Shown: positions 9,400 through 18,406 of the stretch, one piece after another
Layout: the number at the start of each line of letters is the position of its first letter
Position numbering within the stretch: position 1 is the first letter of the stretch
NCBI GenBank assembly: GCA_020249865.1
Contig: JADCEV010000057.1
Coordinates: 1-64,000 of the forward strand
Origin: Roseomonas sp.
GTDB taxonomy: Bacteria; Pseudomonadota; Alphaproteobacteria; Acetobacterales; Acetobacteraceae
Direction of reading: 5' to 3'
Length of the DNA: 64,000 nucleotides
Translations under genes and position numbers: made by a program
Notes under the pieces: generated by a model
Told to the model about the DNA's origin: nothing
Databases searched by the model: none
The model's input: only the letters and a program-made list of their open reading frames with translations

Positions 9400-9527
9400 C
9401 AGGGGCTCCGGGGGCTTGGTTTCCCGGCCATCCTGCCCGGAAGTGGCGCGGGGCGGAAGCACCTGAGCGCTTGACCCGCCCCGCCCCCGCCGCTACCGCC
9501 AAAGGGTCCCAACAGGCGAGTCTCACC

Positions 9528-10466
9528 ATGGCGCTTACCGATGCCCAGCAGCAGGAAATCGCAGCCGCGCGCGCGAATGAGGCGCCGACGCGCCGCCCAA
9601 GCGTACCCGCGCTGGAAGCCATGCTGTTTGAGGCGCTGCCCGTATTGGATCACGGTTTTGTCCGGGTGATTGACTATATGGGCGATGATGCTGCCATTGT
9701 GCAGGCAGCGCGCGTTTCTTACGGGCGCGGCACCCGCGCGGCGAATGAGGATCGTGGCCTGATCCGCTACCTGATGCGCCATCGCCACAGCACGCCCTTT
9801 GAGATGTGCGAAATCAAATACCATGTGAAACTGCCGATCTTTATCGCGCGGCAATGGATCCGGCACCGCACCGCCAATGTGAATGAATATTCCGCGCGCT
9901 ATTCCATTCTGGACCGCGAATTCTACATCCCCGCGCCGGAAAACCTGGCCGCGCAATCTGCCAGCAACCGCCAGGGGCGCGGCGATGTGCTTGAAGGCGC
10001 TGAAGCCGCGCGCGTGCTTGACCTGCTACGCGAAGACGCCACGCGCAATTACGATCACTACCTTGAAATGCTGAATGAGGATGATGAAGGTTCTGCGCGT
10101 GATGAAAGCCGCCAGGGGCTCGCGCGCGAATTGGCGCGGATGAACCTGACACTCAATGCCTATACGCAATGGTATTGGAAGACGGATTTGCACAATCTGC
10201 TGCATTTCCTCTCACTGCGCGCCGATGCCCATGCGCAATATGAAATCCGCGTTTATGCGGATGCCATGCTCAAAACAGTTGAGGCCTGGGTGCCGATGGC
10301 CTTTGAAGCCTTTCGCGATTACCGCATGGGCGCGGTGACGCTTTCCGCGCAAATGATCGCGATCCTGCGCCGCATGCTGGCCGGTGAAGCCGTGACGCAG
10401 GAAACCAGCGGGCTTTCCAAGCGCGAATGGCGGGAGATGATGGAAATGCTGGGGCAAAAGGTCTGA
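9528..10466 (+). CDS. thyX: FAD-dependent thymidylate synthase ThyX
   Basis: 312 residues from ATG 9528; upstream in-frame codons at 9471-9527 are low-complexity Pro/Ala and unlikely to be used. Makes dTMP from dUMP using methylene-tetrahydrofolate and FAD, with NADPH as reductant. The ThyX signature [11 protein letters not shown] starts at residue 112, preceded by the conserved PIFIARQWI and followed by SARYS. The C-terminal half carries conserved helices ([19 protein letters not shown]). The slightly long length is normal for alphaproteobacterial ThyX. A small membrane-protein gene follows after 4 bases and is probably co-transcribed. Confidence 0.97.
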   Translation: MALTDAQQQEIAAARANEAPTRRPSVPALEAMLFEALPVLDHGFVRVIDYMGDDAAIVQAARVSYGRGTRAANEDRGLIRYLMRHRHSTPFEMCEIKYHVKLPIFIARQWIRHRTANVNEYSARYSILDREFYIPAPENLAAQSASNRQGRGDVLEGAEAARVLDLLREDATRNYDHYLEMLNEDDEGSARDESRQGLARELARMNLTLNAYTQWYWKTDLHNLLHFLSLRADAHAQYEIRVYADAMLKTVEAWVPMAFEAFRDYRMGAVTLSAQMIAILRRMLAGEAVTQETSGLSKREWREMMEMLGQKV

Positions 10467-10470
10467 CCCC

Positions 10471-10722
10471 ATGTCCGATGCGCGCGGACGGGGCGTGGCG
10501 CGTCAGGTACATTCAGGCGGGCAGGCGCGACCCTTGGGGCGGAAAGCCAAGGCCCCTGCCGCCGGGTGGCGTCAGCGCTTTGGCTTCATCATCGCCTTTG
10601 TGCTGGCGACGCTGATCGGCCTGCCGCTGGCGAATGCGCTGATGGGCGAAGTCGCCGCCATGGTGCTGGCTGCCTTTATTGGTGGGTTTGCGCTGGGGCG
10701 GATGACGCTGAAGCGGCGTTAG
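10471..10722 (+). CDS. Small membrane protein of unknown function
   Basis: 83 residues. The first 35 are basic and Arg/Gly-rich; two hydrophobic segments follow (about residues 38-57 and 60-76), ending in KRR. It starts 4 bases after the thyX stop, so translation is likely coupled. No family recognised. A convergent-end inverted repeat lies downstream (10757-10796). Confidence 0.6.
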   Translation: MSDARGRGVARQVHSGGQARPLGRKAKAPAAGWRQRFGFIIAFVLATLIGLPLANALMGEVAAMVLAAFIGGFALGRMTLKRR

Positions 10723-10756
10723 GTCACCCGGGAAGCTGATGCCAGCCGGAAAGATG

Positions 10757-10796
10757 GGCTGCGGCAGCGTTCTCCCCATCAATGCCGGCCGCAGCC
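10757..10796. terminator. Inverted repeat between convergent genes
   Basis: Perfect 9-bp arms, GGCTGCGGC (10757-10765) and GCCGCAGCC (10788-10796), with a 22-base loop, between the small membrane protein and the convergent metallo-hydrolase gene. No T-run follows, so terminator function is only suggested. Confidence 0.35.
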
Positions 10797-10834
10797 AAGG
10801 AATATCTCCGGCCACGCAGCGCAGCCAAGCGCCC

Positions 10835-11815
10835 TCAGGCAAATTGTTGCGGGCGTGGTACGTAAAGAAAGCCCTCGCCATCACGGATCACGCGGCCAAA
10901 GCCTGGCCAGGGCACATGCACACCGCCCATCAGCATGCCGGTTGAAGCCAGCATATCCAGGGTACGCAGGCGGGATTCAACGCCCATGGCGCCATCCACA
11001 TCCACGCCAACGCGCCAGCGCGGGCGTGCCAATTGAATGACGATCTGGTGCGCAATATCGCCCCAGATCAGCATGGATTGATTCTGGCTGGTCAGGCGGA
11101 AGCTGACATGCCCCGGCGTATGCCCCGGCGCGGGATCAAGGAAAATGCCCGGCACCACTTCAAGATCCTGGCGCATCTCAACCGTGCGAATGCGCCCGCC
11201 ATAGGGCCTGATGGCGCGCCGCCCGGCTTCGATGAAGCGCTGGCCCTGGGGCACGCGGGATTCCATGGCGGGATCGGTCCAGAATTGATGGTCAATCTGC
11301 GTCACCACCACTTCGGCATTCGGGAAATTGCGCGTGCTGCCATCATAGGAAAGCCCCAGCGCATGTTCGGGGTGGATATGCGTCAGCAATACCGTATCCA
11401 CCTGTTCCGGCGCATAGCCCGCGGCGCGCAGCGCATCCAACGTGCCGCCTGTGGTTGGGATGAAGCTGGAATGCCCGCCGCAATCAATCATCACCAGATT
11501 GCGCCCGGTATGCACCAGATAGGCGCCAACAGGCTGATGCAGCCCGGTATCAATCGCGAAGGCGCGTGCACGCAGCGGCGCGATTTCCTCTGGCCGGCTA
11601 TCGGGGAAGAAATTCTGAATGCCCGCATTGGTGCCGGCCATGGCGCCATCCAGAAGCGTTGTCACTTCCATATCGCCGTGACGGATGCGCAGAAAGCGCG
11701 GCGGATTGGTGCCACGTTGCGGCGGTGGCGCGGGCTGCGCCGCCAAGGGATGGGCAATACCCAAAGCACCCAATGCAGCGGCGCCCAAAAGTGCATGACG
11801 ACGATTGAACTGCAT
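10835..11815 (-). CDS. Secreted metallo-beta-lactamase-fold hydrolase
   Basis: 326 residues from ATG 11815, which has GGGAGAGAG upstream. The N-terminus (MQFNRRHALLGAAALGALG) is a signal peptide with a twin-arginine look, ending near PLAAQ. Metal-binding motif HIHPEH is at residues 146-151, followed by the conserved PGHTPGHVSF and a GDIAH aspartate/histidine, so the dinuclear metal site looks complete. These periplasmic enzymes cleave esters, lactones or similar bonds; the substrate is not predictable. It is divergent from an ABC binding-protein gene across a 373-base region. Confidence 0.87.
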   Translation of the reverse strand: MQFNRRHALLGAAALGALGIAHPLAAQPAPPPQRGTNPPRFLRIRHGDMEVTTLLDGAMAGTNAGIQNFFPDSRPEEIAPLRARAFAIDTGLHQPVGAYLVHTGRNLVMIDCGGHSSFIPTTGGTLDALRAAGYAPEQVDTVLLTHIHPEHALGLSYDGSTRNFPNAEVVVTQIDHQFWTDPAMESRVPQGQRFIEAGRRAIRPYGGRIRTVEMRQDLEVVPGIFLDPAPGHTPGHVSFRLTSQNQSMLIWGDIAHQIVIQLARPRWRVGVDVDGAMGVESRLRTLDMLASTGMLMGGVHVPWPGFGRVIRDGEGFLYVPRPQQFA

Positions 11816-12188
11816 GATGATCTCTCTCCCGACCTGAAACTTGATATCATCCATTGCGTCGCGGCATCCTGCCCGCCTTCAAGCACGACAGGGCATGTGC
11901 AGCCTTTGGACGAAGCCTAGCGAGGCTTGCGCCATCGCGCAAAGCCAGCGCCAGCGGCTTCGTCGCTATTCAGCATGCCGGGCCAGGGGCATATTGGCGC
12001 CACGGGTTGCCCCACGGGCGCCCTGGCCTTTGCCCATTCCCTTGGCAGCGTTTTTGCGCATGAGCACAAGGATGCAGCATTTGGCAGGGCAGCAAGCCCC
12101 AGGATACTGGTCCGCCGCTTGCTCCACCAGCGCCAGAAAAGGGTGTGCCTGAAGCGCCCATCACCGATACCCCGCCGGGAGCAAAACC
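11816..12188. other. Divergent intergenic region, no gene seen
   Basis: 373 bases between the start codons of the metallo-hydrolase and the binding protein. It must carry promoters for both, but I see no convincing -35/-10 pair, RNA or conserved ORF. Overlapping short frames have no ribosome site or recognisable product. Confidence 0.4.
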
Positions 12189-13214
12189 ATGCAAAGCCGT
12201 CGTTCCGTCTTGGCCCTTGCCGCGACTTCCACCGCCGTGCTCGCCGCCCCTGCGGTACATGCGCAAAGCCTGCTGCCTGTTCGCTTTTCCCTGGATTGGG
12301 CCTTTCAGGGCCCGCAGGCCGCCTTTCTGCTCGCGCTGGAGCGTGGCTATTTCCGTCGCGAAGGCCTGGCCGTGACCATGGATCGCGGTTTCGGTTCCGG
12401 CGATGTACCCGTGAAGATTGCCGGTGGTTCCTATGATGTTGGTGTTGCCGATCTGAACCCCACCATCCGCATGAAGCTTGAACGGCCAGAGATTGACCTG
12501 TTCAGCCCCTTCCTGATCTCTGACGCCACCGCCCTTGCGGTCATGACGGTACGGCGCGAAGGGATCACCCGCCCCGCCCAGTTGCAGGATAGAACCCTGG
12601 CCGCGCCGGAATCGGATTCCGGGCGCCAGCTTTTCCCCGCCTTCGCCAAGGCCGCCGGCATAGATGCGGCGCGTATTCGTTGGCAGACCGTCACCCCCCA
12701 ATTGCGGGAGACGATGCTGGCGCAAGGCCGGGTCAATGCCATTACCGGCTTCATCACCTCTGGCATCCTGTCTCTGCGGGGCTTGGGCGTGCCGGCCAAT
12801 GACATCATCACCATGAAATACAGCGATTTTGGCGCGGATTTTTATGCCACATCCCTGATCACCACGCGCCGCTTTGCCGAGGCCAATCCCGCCGCCGTCA
12901 CCGCCCTGATCCGCGGCCTGATCCGCGCGCAATATGACAGCCTGGCCGATCCCGCCGGCGCCATTGCAGTGCTGCGGATGCGTGAACCGCTGACCGATGT
13001 GGCGCTGGAACGTGAGCGGCTGGAGATGTCGCTCAATGAATTGACCTTCACGCAGCATGTGCGCGCCAATGGTTTCGGGCGCGTGGATACCGTCCGGCTG
13101 CAGCGCAGCATTGACATGGTGCGCGATGCCTTCGGCATTGCGCGCCCGCTTTCCTGGGGCGAGGTCTATGACCCGCGCTACCTGCCGCCCGCGACCGATA
13201 TGAAGCTTGCATAG
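12189..13214 (+). CDS. ABC transporter substrate-binding protein, NMT1/SsuA type
   Basis: 341 residues. The signal peptide MQSRRSVLALAATSTAVLAA carries twin arginines and probably ends at AVHAQ. The mature protein opens with VRFSLDWAFQGPQAAFLLAL, the pattern of the NMT1/THI5/SsuA periplasmic binding family that serves pyrimidine-precursor, sulfonate and nitrate importers. It continues with the usual two-lobe layout (GYFRREGL, then GGSYDVGVADLNP). No permease or ATPase gene is adjacent, so it is an orphan binding protein that may feed a transporter encoded elsewhere. A convergent AraC regulator gene ends 68 bases downstream. Confidence 0.88.
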   Translation: MQSRRSVLALAATSTAVLAAPAVHAQSLLPVRFSLDWAFQGPQAAFLLALERGYFRREGLAVTMDRGFGSGDVPVKIAGGSYDVGVADLNPTIRMKLERPEIDLFSPFLISDATALAVMTVRREGITRPAQLQDRTLAAPESDSGRQLFPAFAKAAGIDAARIRWQTVTPQLRETMLAQGRVNAITGFITSGILSLRGLGVPANDIITMKYSDFGADFYATSLITTRRFAEANPAAVTALIRGLIRAQYDSLADPAGAIAVLRMREPLTDVALERERLEMSLNELTFTQHVRANGFGRVDTVRLQRSIDMVRDAFGIARPLSWGEVYDPRYLPPATDMKLA

Positions 13215-13282
13215 GGCAGGCCGCTGCCCATCACTTTCACGGAACCGCGCTGGCGCAAGCGCCGATCAGTATCGAAGCCGCG

Positions 13283-14380
13283 TCACAGCAACCGCAGCAA
13301 GGCCGGGAAAGACCCCGCATTCCAGGCCGCTGCCGGCACCTGGCTGCCGGCCGAATGGGCGCCAGCGCTGGTCGCCAGGCGCAATTCCCGGGGTGAGATG
13401 CCATAGCTCCGGCGGAACATCCGGCTGAAGCTGGAAGGATCGAACAGCCCGACCGATTCACCGATTTCCGAAATGCTGCGCAGATCAGCCGGGTTGGACA
13501 AGGCGCGATGCGCCGCCGCCAGCCGTTCCCGCTGGATGCATTGCGCGACACCGCCATGTATCTCAAACAGCCGATAAAGCTGAGACCGTGAAATCCCCGC
13601 CAGCCGGCAAAGCCGCGCCGGGCCAAAGGTGGCCGAGCCCAGATTGGCGCGGATCAGCGCCCGCAGCCGCATGATTTGCGCCGCCGCCACCGGGCCTGCT
13701 GCCGCCTGCTCGGCGCGCGAACCGGGGGCCACGGCAAGCGCGATCATCGCCTGGGTCGCTTCGGCCATGCGCTCAGCCTCAGCGGCATTCATGCACGGCA
13801 ATTCAGCAGCCAATAGCCGCAAATGCTCGCCCAATAGCCGGCCTTCGGGCGTGTTCAGCATGCGCGAACCCTGCGCAAGCCCGCTCGATTCCGGGAGCAA
13901 ATCCCGCGGCATATAAAGGAACAGCCAGGAAGATCGCGTGCGCGCCACTTCAAAGGGTTGCGCGAGGGAATCGAGCATGATCTGCCCCGGCTGCATCATG
14001 CTGATCTGATCACGCGTGCGATGCACGCGGCTGCCCTGCATGGCCATGGAAAAGCACCAATGGTCCAGGCCATCCCGGCGCAGGCATTCAGCCGTGCGGC
14101 TATAGGCACCGCCAGGCGTCTCCGCCTTGGTCAGCGCAAGGCGCCCGAAGCTCCAGGTTGTTGCCTCAGCCTCATAGCTTTCGGGACGAGAGGGCGGGCT
14201 GTGGTGGATCAGAAAGCTTGCATTGGCTTCCCGCCAGGCGTCGAATTGCTGTTGCGGGGGCAAATGGCGATTTGTTTCATGCAGGCAGCGCAGGGTCAAG
14301 GGCTGCGCGGGATCGCCCGGAAGAATGCCGGCGGCAATCGGCGATGGATCAGCAGCCTTGAAGCCCCCAACCTCGATCAT
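13283..14380 (-). CDS. AraC family transcriptional regulator
   Basis: 365 residues. The C-terminal ~100 residues hold the two helix-turn-helix motifs of AraC regulators (LCRLAGISRSQLYRLFEIHGG, then IGESVGLFDPSSFSRMFRRSYGISPRE). The N-terminal ~240 residues resemble the AraC-binding-like sensing domain, with FDAWRE and WLFLYMPRDLL patches. It is organised like the second AraC gene at 22641-23666, so the two are probably distant paralogues. Target genes are unknown; the convergent binding-protein gene is a neighbour but the regulator's promoter faces the patatin side. Confidence 0.9.
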   Translation of the reverse strand: MIEVGGFKAADPSPIAAGILPGDPAQPLTLRCLHETNRHLPPQQQFDAWREANASFLIHHSPPSRPESYEAEATTWSFGRLALTKAETPGGAYSRTAECLRRDGLDHWCFSMAMQGSRVHRTRDQISMMQPGQIMLDSLAQPFEVARTRSSWLFLYMPRDLLPESSGLAQGSRMLNTPEGRLLGEHLRLLAAELPCMNAAEAERMAEATQAMIALAVAPGSRAEQAAAGPVAAAQIMRLRALIRANLGSATFGPARLCRLAGISRSQLYRLFEIHGGVAQCIQRERLAAAHRALSNPADLRSISEIGESVGLFDPSSFSRMFRRSYGISPRELRLATSAGAHSAGSQVPAAAWNAGSFPALLRLL

Positions 14381-14780
14381 GGTCCTTGTTCTCGCTTTGC
14401 CATCCCAACCTTGGTCAATAGACTACATGAGGTAGCGCGCCGGGCCAAGCTTTTCTTAACCTTTGGCAGGACAGGCAGCACGCCCTTGGCGCAAGCGGAA
14501 TGGCGGGGGTACAGTGCGCCCCGGGCCAAGACGCCCCGCGCCTGACCCCTGGCGGATAGCGCGTGCCTGCCGGAAAAAGCCTCAGGAATCATTTACCAAG
14601 CCAGGAACCGTTGGCGCATGGCTTGAAGAAGCCGCCGCGCCTCGTCAATTAAGCGCCCTGTCACGCCGCATCAGGCGCTGCATACCGATTTTGATCATGT
14701 TGATATCGGACGTTTTTTTGCTCGGCATGTCGCCCAGAGGCGTCATCCTGGCCGGCTGCGCCCGCCTGAAGGAGGTTTGA
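14381..14780. other. Intergenic region, no gene seen
   Basis: 400 bases between the divergent AraC and patatin genes. No recognisable gene or RNA; short frames here lack a ribosome site and family resemblance. A strong ribosome site (GAAGGAGGTT, 14769-14778) closes the region before the patatin start. Confidence 0.4.
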
Positions 14781-15803
14781 ATGACCCACCGCGAAACCGT
14801 CAATGTGGACCTTGCCCTGCAGGGCGGCGGCGCGCATGGCGCCTTTACCTGGGGCGTGCTCGATCGCCTTTTGGAAGAACCTTGGCTGGAGATTGAAGGT
14901 ATTTCCGGCACCTCAGCCGGTGCCATGAATGCCGCGGTCATGGCCTGCGGCTATGCGCGGGATGGGCGGGAAGGTGCGCGCCAGGCGCTTGAAGGTTTCT
15001 GGCGCAAGGTCTCCAAAGCTGCGCGCTTCAGCCCGTTTCAGCGCGGCCCGGTGGATATCATGCTCGGGCGCTGGACGCTCGATAACTCGCCCGCTTTTCT
15101 GATGATGGATCTGATGGCGCGCATGGTCTCCCCCTATGATGTGCCATCCTTGGGCGGCAATCCGTTGGCTGATGTGCTGGCCGATAGCCTTGATTTCACC
15201 GCGCTGCGCAATGGCCCGATCAAGGTTTTTGTGACCGCGACCAATGTGCGCACCGGTCGCGCGCGGATTTTCCGCAATGCCGATCTGGGCGTGGAAGCGC
15301 TGCTCGCTTCCGCCTGCCTGCCGCAGCTTTTCCAGGCGGTGGAAATTGATGGCGAGCCCTATTGGGATGGCGGCTTCGCCGGCAATCCAACCCTGGTGCC
15401 CTTGGTCACGGAATTGGAATCGGATGACACCATCCTGATTCCGATCAACCCGATTGACCGCCCCGGCATGCCGCGCAGCGCACGGGATATTCTGGATCGC
15501 GTCAATGAAATCTCCTTCAACGCGGTGGCGCTGAAGGAACTCAAGATGATGGCGCTGCTCCGCAAGGTGGCGGATCCGGGCGATAGCGAAGGTGCCGCCT
15601 GGGCGCGCATGCGGCTGCATATGGTGCGCAATGATGTGATGGTGGAACTTGGCTATTCCTCCAAGCTCAATGCCGAATGGGCTTTCCTCGAATGGCTGCG
15701 CGATGCCGGGCGGCAGGCGGGCGATGCCTTCCTGCGAGATCACGGCACGGCGATTGGCAAGCATTCCTCGCTTGATCTGGATGCGCTGCTTGAAGGTATC
15801 TGA
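14781..15803 (+). CDS. Patatin-like phospholipase
   Basis: 340 residues from ATG 14781 behind an ideal GGAGG site. Contains the complete catalytic set of patatin serine hydrolases: oxyanion loop GGGAHG at 15-20, nucleophile motif GTSAG with Ser45, and DGG with Asp196. There is no signal peptide, so it is cytoplasmic or injected. Members cleave acyl groups from phospholipids. It is convergent with the AI-2E-family gene with only 4 bases between stops. A second, unrelated-looking patatin is encoded at 24554 as a lipoprotein. Confidence 0.93.
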   Translation: MTHRETVNVDLALQGGGAHGAFTWGVLDRLLEEPWLEIEGISGTSAGAMNAAVMACGYARDGREGARQALEGFWRKVSKAARFSPFQRGPVDIMLGRWTLDNSPAFLMMDLMARMVSPYDVPSLGGNPLADVLADSLDFTALRNGPIKVFVTATNVRTGRARIFRNADLGVEALLASACLPQLFQAVEIDGEPYWDGGFAGNPTLVPLVTELESDDTILIPINPIDRPGMPRSARDILDRVNEISFNAVALKELKMMALLRKVADPGDSEGAAWARMRLHMVRNDVMVELGYSSKLNAEWAFLEWLRDAGRQAGDAFLRDHGTAIGKHSSLDLDALLEGI

Positions 15804-15807
15804 TCGT

Positions 15808-16836
15808 CTAATCACGCGCCTCCTGCCCGGAGAGCAGCGCGGCAAAGGGCCGCGCGGCGAGGAATTCCTCGCACAGCGTCAGCGCGGCAATCAGCGCCGG
15901 TGGGCCGATAAAGGCGCCCGGCACACCCCAAAGAAAGCCGCCGATAAAGACCGAAGCCAGCACCAGAAAGGGCGAAACGGCCAGGTTCCGCCCCGCCAGC
16001 CGCGGTTCGATATAGCTGCCGCCGAGGAATTGCAGCACCTGCAACCCGGCAAAGACCATCAGCGCCGAACCCCAGGAACCGAATTGCAGCGCCGCGAACA
16101 AGGTGGGGAACAGCGTCGCCACCAGCGGCCCCAGGAAGGGGATGTAATTCAGCACCAGCGCAATCGCGCCCCATTCGGCGGCAAGCTCCAGCCCCATGAT
16201 GCTGGCAAAGGCCCAAACCACCAGGCCGGTGACAACGGATACCAGCGTGCGCACCAGCATATAGGCGCGCAGCTTCGCCCCGATCCGCTCAGCCGCGCGC
16301 AGCAGCGCAGTCGGCGTCGTGTGGCGCAGCACCAGCATTTGCGATCTGACCGCGCCAACCTCCAAAAGGCCGAGCAATACAAAAACCAGCGTCAGCAGAA
16401 TAAAGCTGAGCGTGCCGCGCAGCTGCGCCAGCACACTTTGCGCCAGACGCACCAGCCAGCGGGCATCGAATTGCGCGGCGAAGGTGCCAGCCACATCAAT
16501 GCCCCGCGCCTCTGCCCAGGCAAGCTGCGCCGTGTAAAATGCCTGAAGCTGCGCCGCATTTGCGACCACATGCGCGCCAACCCGCCCAAAGGCCCAGGCG
16601 ACCAGCCACGCAAGACCCAGCAGTGTCACCAGCGTGACCAGCATGGTGATGAGCAGCGCCGCCACTGCGGGGATGCGCCGTTGCAGCGCGCCTTGCAGCG
16701 GCCAGATCAGCGCAATCGCGAACATGGCAAAGACAATCGGCGCAACCACGGCTTGTGCCGCCGACAGCGCCGAGGCCAAGATCACCACGCAGGTGAGCGA
16801 GAGCAAAACGATCAGGGGGCGGGGCAGGGTGCTCAT
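15808..16836 (-). CDS. AI-2E family membrane protein (first of two)
   Basis: 342 residues with about seven membrane segments and a central soluble loop. The C-terminal part has the family signature LNYIPFLGPLVATL and IGGFLWGVPGAFIGPP. The family name comes from E. coli TqsA; most members are uncharacterised exporters or ion antiporters, so quorum signalling should not be assumed. ATG 16836 is only 23 bases from the divergent hydrolase start at 16860, leaving no room for separate promoters. A second family member is at 46700-47839. Confidence 0.88.
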   Translation of the reverse strand: MSTLPRPLIVLLSLTCVVILASALSAAQAVVAPIVFAMFAIALIWPLQGALQRRIPAVAALLITMLVTLVTLLGLAWLVAWAFGRVGAHVVANAAQLQAFYTAQLAWAEARGIDVAGTFAAQFDARWLVRLAQSVLAQLRGTLSFILLTLVFVLLGLLEVGAVRSQMLVLRHTTPTALLRAAERIGAKLRAYMLVRTLVSVVTGLVVWAFASIMGLELAAEWGAIALVLNYIPFLGPLVATLFPTLFAALQFGSWGSALMVFAGLQVLQFLGGSYIEPRLAGRNLAVSPFLVLASVFIGGFLWGVPGAFIGPPALIAALTLCEEFLAARPFAALLSGQEARD

Positions 16837-16859
16837 GATCTCTCTTTCGGAGGTATCGG

Positions 16860-18371
16860 ATGCTGATTTCTTGGACCGGGCGCTTCGTCAAGCGGGTCTT
16901 GATATTGCTGGCGTCGCTGCTGGTGGTCCTGATCGCAGCGCGCGCCTGGGATGTCTATCACGGCCCGGAATTGCGCGCCTGGCATACCAAGGTGCCGCCG
17001 GAATTGAGCGCGGCGGATTTGGATGCCACGGATTGGCGGGGCTTTATCGCCGCCGAAGCGAAGGCGTTCGATTTCGTTCGCACCAAGATCTCTGAACGCC
17101 TGCCGCCGGAAGATCGCAGCCCCGCCAATCGCTATGATCCGGCAAGCCCGCTCCACCCGGCGCGCTTTGCCCAGGATTGGAACCGCTCCATCATTCTGGA
17201 ACCCAAAGGACCCATGCTTGGCGCCGCCGTGCTGGTGCATGGGCTGACCGATACGCCATTCAGCATGCGCCATTTGGCACAGATTTATGCCGAGGCGGGT
17301 TTTGTGGCGATTGTGCCGCGCATGCCAGGGCATGGCACGGTGCCGGCCGGGCTTGCTGATGCCTCCTGGCCCGAATGGGCGGCGGCCACGCGGCTTGCGG
17401 TCCGGGAAGCGCGCCGCCGCGCACCAAGCCTGCCGCTGCATCTGGTGGGTTATTCCAATGGCGGGGCGCTGGTTTTGCGCCATGCGCTGGAAGAGGCCGA
17501 ATGGGCCAGCACGGCCTTGCCGGATCAGCTTGTGCTGATCGCCCCCATGGTGGGCGTCACACCTTTTGCGCGGTTTGCGGGCTTGGCTGGCCTGCCGGCG
17601 CTGCTGCCGGCCTTCGCAGGCGCGGCCTGGCTTTCCGTGCTGCCGGAATTCAACCCCTTCAAATTCAATTCCTTCCCGGTGAATGCCGCGCGCCAATCGC
17701 ATCAATTGACGGTCGAGGTGCAGAACCGCCTCCGCCGACTGGCCGAGGCCGGCCGGCTGGATCGCTTGCCGCCTTTGCTGACCTTCCAATCGGTGGTGGA
17801 TTCCACGGTCAGCACCAGCGCTGTCATTACCGCACTCCATGCCCGGCTGCCCGCCGGCAAAAGTGAGCTTGTGCTGTTTGACCTCAATCGTGAGGAACGC
17901 TTCGGCCCCTTGCTTTCCCCCGGTGCTGATGGGGCGCTGGCGGCCATCCCCGCCGCACCGCGCGGCTTCGGCCTGACGCTGGTCACCAATCTGGCCGCGG
18001 ATGGCGCGGCGGTGGAAGCGCGCAGCACGCCGGCGGGCAGCACGGAAGAAACCCGAAAGGCGCTTGGCCTTGCCTGGCCACGGGGTCTCTTTTCCCTGTC
18101 CCATGTCGCTTTGACCTTTCCGGTGGAAGATGGGCTCTATGGGCTTGCCCCGGCTGCCCAGGATGATTTCGGCATCAGGCTTGGTGCCATTGCGCCGCGC
18201 GGGGAAAGCGGCGTGCTGGTGATGAGCCTGGATGCCTTGCTGCGAGCGTCTTCCAACCCCTTCTTCCCTTACCTGCGGGAACGGGTAGAAGGCATTCTTC
18301 TCATGCCCGCCGGGACGCCGCGCGCAGCATCGGGACGCGCCGCCGATCCTGCGGCGCGGCCGGCGCGTTAA
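16860..18371 (+). CDS. Membrane-anchored alpha/beta hydrolase (S33/lysophospholipase-like)
   Basis: 503 residues from ATG 16860 (TCGGAGG upstream). An N-terminal hydrophobic segment (about 10-28) should anchor it, with the enzyme in the periplasm. The fold is clear: oxyanion region VLVHGLTDTP, nucleophile elbow GYSNGG with Ser199, a candidate acid in FQSVVDST, and a candidate histidine in LSHVALTF. An insert between the Ser and Asp regions acts as a lid. Function is probably ester or lipid hydrolysis; the exact substrate is unknown. An RND efflux pair follows 35 bases downstream. Confidence 0.85.
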   Translation: MLISWTGRFVKRVLILLASLLVVLIAARAWDVYHGPELRAWHTKVPPELSAADLDATDWRGFIAAEAKAFDFVRTKISERLPPEDRSPANRYDPASPLHPARFAQDWNRSIILEPKGPMLGAAVLVHGLTDTPFSMRHLAQIYAEAGFVAIVPRMPGHGTVPAGLADASWPEWAAATRLAVREARRRAPSLPLHLVGYSNGGALVLRHALEEAEWASTALPDQLVLIAPMVGVTPFARFAGLAGLPALLPAFAGAAWLSVLPEFNPFKFNSFPVNAARQSHQLTVEVQNRLRRLAEAGRLDRLPPLLTFQSVVDSTVSTSAVITALHARLPAGKSELVLFDLNREERFGPLLSPGADGALAAIPAAPRGFGLTLVTNLAADGAAVEARSTPAGSTEETRKALGLAWPRGLFSLSHVALTFPVEDGLYGLAPAAQDDFGIRLGAIAPRGESGVLVMSLDALLRASSNPFFPYLRERVEGILLMPAGTPRAASGRAADPAARPAR

Positions 18372-18406
18372 CTGTGACAGAGTTTTGAAACCAAAAGGGG
18401 TCGAGC

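Noticed and set aside
15808-16836. Quorum-sensing role for the AI-2E-family genes here and at 46700
   Set aside because: The family name is historical; nothing nearby (no LuxS or Lsr genes) supports autoinducer transport.
15649-16866. A 405-codon plus-strand frame
   Set aside because: Antisense to the AI-2E-family gene; product is highly charged and Gln/Arg-rich without domain features.
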